5,665 nt of DNA, taken from positions 1 to 5,665 of the forward strand of contig DATDVK010000015.1 in the NCBI GenBank assembly GCA_035290085.1. The letters are read 5' to 3'. The number at the start of each line of letters is the position of its first letter. The first letter of the stretch is position 1. This DNA is from GWB1-54-5 sp035290085 (GTDB lineage: Bacteria > Patescibacteriota > Gracilibacteria > Peribacterales > Peribacteraceae). The notes below the pieces were generated by a model, which did not search any database, was not told where the DNA came from, and was given only the letters and a program-made list of their open reading frames with translations. Of this stretch, positions 3,784 to 5,665 are shown piece by piece. The position numbers were made by a program, and so were the translations under genes.

Positions 3784-4644
3784 ATGGTTGATTCGGAATC
3801 AACAGCATTGAAACAGTTTGCCCCAACCGAGAGAGAATTTTACGACGAGTATGTCGGTAAGAATACTGCGAATGCATTGGATGACTTAGAGGCACTGCGG
3901 CCTTCCCTCACGATGTACCCGCAGGCCTATCACCTTACCCGCGATGCGTACTATGAATTGCCCTACGCCGGAGAAGGTGTAACAGAGAAGAAGCCGAACC
4001 CAAAACTCGATGCCCTCTGCGCAAGACGCATTGCAGACATCATGTTTTCATTCGCACGCAGAATCAACGCAGTGGGGTTTAAAGACGACTCACTGGAAGC
4101 AATCAGATTTGAACATGTAGACCTGAGTGCCGCACACGATGTTTCCCCGGAGGCTCCGCCACCACCCGACGATGCGGCCATACGGGAAAGTTTCATGGGC
4201 GGTTCGAACGTCACGGACCGGGACATTGCTGCGCATGGCGACCTCGGCGATCAGCGTGCCATAGATGCACAGCTTGAACGCTCTCAGGAAGCTGACAGCG
4301 GGATTGCTGCTGAAGTACTGGAAGAAGTGAATGCAATCATTGAGGAGCTGGGTGGTACGATGCGCGTGAGAGCGTTCTCAGATGACGATGCTACCGATGC
4401 GGGAGGCGAGGGAGGAAGCGGGAGAGTGCAAACGGGAACGCTGTACTCCAGCGGGTCTGATCTCGGCGGGGAAATTTGTGCGCGTAACTGTGCGCGGCTT
4501 CTCTTCCATGCTGTGCTCAATGGCACACCGAATCGTCCCGGTCTTTCCCGGCGTCTGCAAATACTGACGGAGTATGGAGTGATGGCACCGGCGGAAATTG
4601 ATCTTCTCGTCCAGACAATACAAGAGCAGGTCGATGAGTTTTGA
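3784..4644 (+). CDS. soluble acidic protein of unknown function (286 aa)
   Basis: One long frame runs from ATG 3784 to TGA 4642-4644. It has no signal peptide or membrane span, so it is probably cytoplasmic. Residues 1-112 look helical (TEREFYDEY, LDALCARRIADIMFSFARRI at 75-94). A proline/acid-rich stretch follows (SPEAPPPPDD, 121-130), then a second helical part with ERSQEADSGIAAEVLEEVNAIIEEL (165-189), a low-complexity Asp/Gly segment (SDDDATDAGGEGGSG, 199-213), and a C-terminal helical part (ARLLFHAVLNG at 237-247; AEIDLLVQTIQEQVDEF at 270-286). The only cysteines are C79, C232 and C236 (CARNC), too few for a clear metal site. The layout suggests two folded parts joined by flexible acidic linkers, perhaps a scaffold or regulatory partner; that is a guess. 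I recognise no family. Antisense frames here are shadows. Confidence 0.85.
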   Translation: MVDSESTALKQFAPTEREFYDEYVGKNTANALDDLEALRPSLTMYPQAYHLTRDAYYELPYAGEGVTEKKPNPKLDALCARRIADIMFSFARRINAVGFKDDSLEAIRFEHVDLSAAHDVSPEAPPPPDDAAIRESFMGGSNVTDRDIAAHGDLGDQRAIDAQLERSQEADSGIAAEVLEEVNAIIEELGGTMRVRAFSDDDATDAGGEGGSGRVQTGTLYSSGSDLGGEICARNCARLLFHAVLNGTPNRPGLSRRLQILTEYGVMAPAEIDLLVQTIQEQVDEF

Positions 4645-4690
4645 GCTCTCCTGAGGCGGGTGGCTTGGTGTATGAACAATCTATACATAA

Positions 4691-4718
4691 TTGACATTCC
4701 TCTTCTATGGCGTAGAGT
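4691..4718 (+). promoter_or_regulatory. promoter of the SDR gene with long leader
   Basis: A perfect TTGACA (4691-4696) and TAGAGT (4713-4718, 4 of 6) are separated by 16 bases. The expected start is about 4725, the first base of a perfect hairpin, giving a leader of about 158 bases before the ATG at 4883. Confidence 0.6.
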
Positions 4719-4724
4719 GACTTT

Positions 4725-4864
4725 TCCGGAATTGGCTTCCAATTCCGGATCTGAAGCTTTCTTCAGGCACGCTCTTTGAAACAATAGGTTCTTTCGACGG
4801 TAGCACTCTGCGCTTCGTGGAGCGCAGGGTGCTACCGTTTCGTTGTGTGCAACTCAACTTTTTT
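4725..4864 (+). promoter_or_regulatory. structured 5' leader with three hairpins
   Basis: Hairpin A (4725-4749): TCCGGAATTGG pairs perfectly with CCAATTCCGGA, 11 bp, 3-base loop. Hairpin B (4751-4766): CTGAAG with CTTCAG, loop CTTT. Hairpin C (4797-4838): an 18-bp stem with one G-U and a 6-base loop TCGTGG. A weak GTTG/CAAC pairing (4842-4853) then leads to six T at 4859-4864, directly before the Shine-Dalgarno sequence. A 158-base leader of this kind may sense a ligand or control early termination, but it matches no riboswitch class I know, and hairpin C could simply be a terminator with a poor T-tract (TTTCGTT). Confidence 0.5.
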
Positions 4865-4866
4865 CC

Positions 4867-4875
4867 GAGGAGGTG
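4867..4875 (+). promoter_or_regulatory. strong Shine-Dalgarno site of the SDR gene
   Basis: GAGGAGGTG lies seven bases before the ATG at 4883, a nearly perfect match to the 16S rRNA tail. It fixes the start codon and shows that this organism does use Shine-Dalgarno initiation. Confidence 0.9.
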
Positions 4876-4882
4876 TAGTCCA

Positions 4883-5665
4883 ATGCAAGACTCCAAACGT
4901 TTGGCTTTCCTCAATGACCTCTACGGTCTTGAGGGAAAAACCGCCGTGTGTGTCGGCGGCGGGGGAGTGCTGTGCGGCGAGATGGCCATGGGCCTCTCCC
5001 TGGCCGGCGCGCACATCATTGTCGCCGACATCGCGGAAGAAGCCGGCCGGGCCCGCGTGCTGGCGATCGAGCAGCAGGGAGGGACGGCGCAGTTCTTCCA
5101 GGTTGACGTGCAGAAGCGGGAGGACATGGTGGCCGTGACGCGTGCGCTCGCTGTCCAGAACCGCGAATGCGACGTCCTGGTAAACGCCCCGGGGGTGAAT
5201 TCCAAGAAGCCGTTTAACGAGGTCGACGACGACGAGTGGGACCGGATCATGGCGATCAACCTGAAAGGCGTGAGAACGTCCTGTCAGGTGTTCGGTGGCT
5301 ACATGATCCTGCGCAAAAGCGGCGGTTCCATTGTCAACATCGGCTCTGTCACGAGCTTCTGCCCGCTTTCCGGTGTGTCCACCTACTCCGTCACCAAGGC
5401 CGGGGTACTGAGCATTACCAAGTCCCTTGCGGCGGAGTGGGCCCCCCACGGCATCCGCGTGAACGCGATCTGCCCGGGGTTCCTCCCGGCGGAGCAGAAC
5501 CGCAAGGTGCTGAGTCCGGATCGTGTGGAAGCGATCATGCGGCAGACGCCGCAGCACCGCTTCGGCGAGCCACCCGAGCTGGTCCCGACCGTCCTGTTGC
5601 TCGCGAGCCCCGTGGCCGGCAGCTACATCACGGGTGCGGCGTACTCCGTGGACGGAGGGTTCACC
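4883..5665 (+). CDS. short-chain dehydrogenase, fructuronate reductase (UxuB/YjmF)-like, C-terminus cut
   Basis: From the ATG at 4883, fixed by the Shine-Dalgarno site, 261 codons stay open to the right edge. The SDR fold is complete except for perhaps 5-15 residues. The glycine-rich nucleotide loop is VGGGGVLCGEMA at 24-35, with Asp49 closing strand 2, which points to NAD(H). NAPG (101-104) replaces the usual NNAG. The active-site set is Asn126 (INLKG), Ser155, Tyr168 and Lys172 (YSVTK). ICPGF (196-200), AEQNRKVL (203-210), HRFGEP and the closing VDGGF match the SDR group annotated as D-mannonate oxidoreductase/fructuronate reductase, which interconverts fructuronate and mannonate in hexuronate use. 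Substrate is inferred from motif likeness, and no other uronate gene is in view; gluconate 5-dehydrogenase-like activity is the main alternative. It is a cytoplasmic enzyme. Confidence 0.9.
   Translation, partial: MQDSKRLAFLNDLYGLEGKTAVCVGGGGVLCGEMAMGLSLAGAHIIVADIAEEAGRARVLAIEQQGGTAQFFQVDVQKREDMVAVTRALAVQNRECDVLVNAPGVNSKKPFNEVDDDEWDRIMAINLKGVRTSCQVFGGYMILRKSGGSIVNIGSVTSFCPLSGVSTYSVTKAGVLSITKSLAAEWAPHGIRVNAICPGFLPAEQNRKVLSPDRVEAIMRQTPQHRFGEPPELVPTVLLLASPVAGSYITGAAYSVDGGFT

Noticed and set aside
3674..4668. GGGTGGCTTGG occurring at 3674-3684 and 4658-4668
   Set aside because: An 11-base match with unrelated flanks is expected several times by chance in a window of this length.
4673..4780. 35-codon plus-strand frame MNNLYIIDIPLLW...
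   Set aside because: It lies across the promoter and first leader hairpins of the SDR gene, with no ribosome site and no recognisable pattern.
4284..4784. 166-codon minus-strand frame overlapping the 3' end of the 286-aa gene
   Set aside because: Ser/Pro/Arg-rich low-complexity product and no ribosome site; antisense shadow.
4832..5557. 241-codon minus-strand frame opposite the SDR gene
   Set aside because: The plus strand has every SDR motif; the antisense product is shadow-like and lacks a family pattern.

Overview
The window looks like chromosomal DNA of a bacterium of moderate GC content. Three genes (ending at 1627, 3600 and 4644) stop at TGA, so the standard bacterial code applies, not the TGA-as-glycine code of Gracilibacteria and Absconditabacteria. 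An S-layer-homology exported protein, several small exported or membrane proteins of no recognisable family, no operons and hairpin-rich intergenic gaps would fit a Patescibacteria/CPR genome such as the Peribacteria-Peregrinibacteria group. That placement is an inference from style; no marker gene is present.

Left part (1-1000, minus strand): the front end of an SLH-domain exported protein runs off the left edge. Upstream of it, in the same direction, is a 48-residue single-span membrane protein with its own Shine-Dalgarno sequence. Its leader carries a textbook intrinsic terminator that may act as an attenuator. An AT-rich stretch with repeated GTCAA boxes (about 1070-1116) lies before the plus-strand genes begin.

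Middle part (1108-3600, plus strand): a 114-residue exported Tyr/Arg-rich protein with a strong terminator; a gap holding a promoter followed at once by two hairpins (candidate small RNA, about 1791-1860) and a second, near-consensus promoter; a 395-residue exported protein made of two related copies of one domain, resembling PsbP/DUF1795-type domains; a palindromic array of heptanucleotides; and an 86-residue protein with two membrane spans and its own promoter and Shine-Dalgarno sequence.

Right part (3601-5665, plus strand): two adjacent hairpins, the first of a type I recognise as a common dispersed intergenic palindrome; a 286-residue soluble acidic protein I cannot assign; a promoter and long leader with three hairpins; and the start of a short-chain dehydrogenase of the fructuronate reductase (D-mannonate oxidoreductase, UxuB/YjmF-like) type, cut by the right edge.

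The genes do not form an obvious pathway. Most appear to be single transcription units with their own promoters. Three plus-strand genes (starts at 1283, 1966, 3784) lack any Shine-Dalgarno sequence and have -10-like boxes close to the start codon, while three others (1000 minus, 3340, 4883) have clear ones, so two modes of translation start seem to coexist. No tRNA, rRNA, transposon, integrase or CRISPR array was found.
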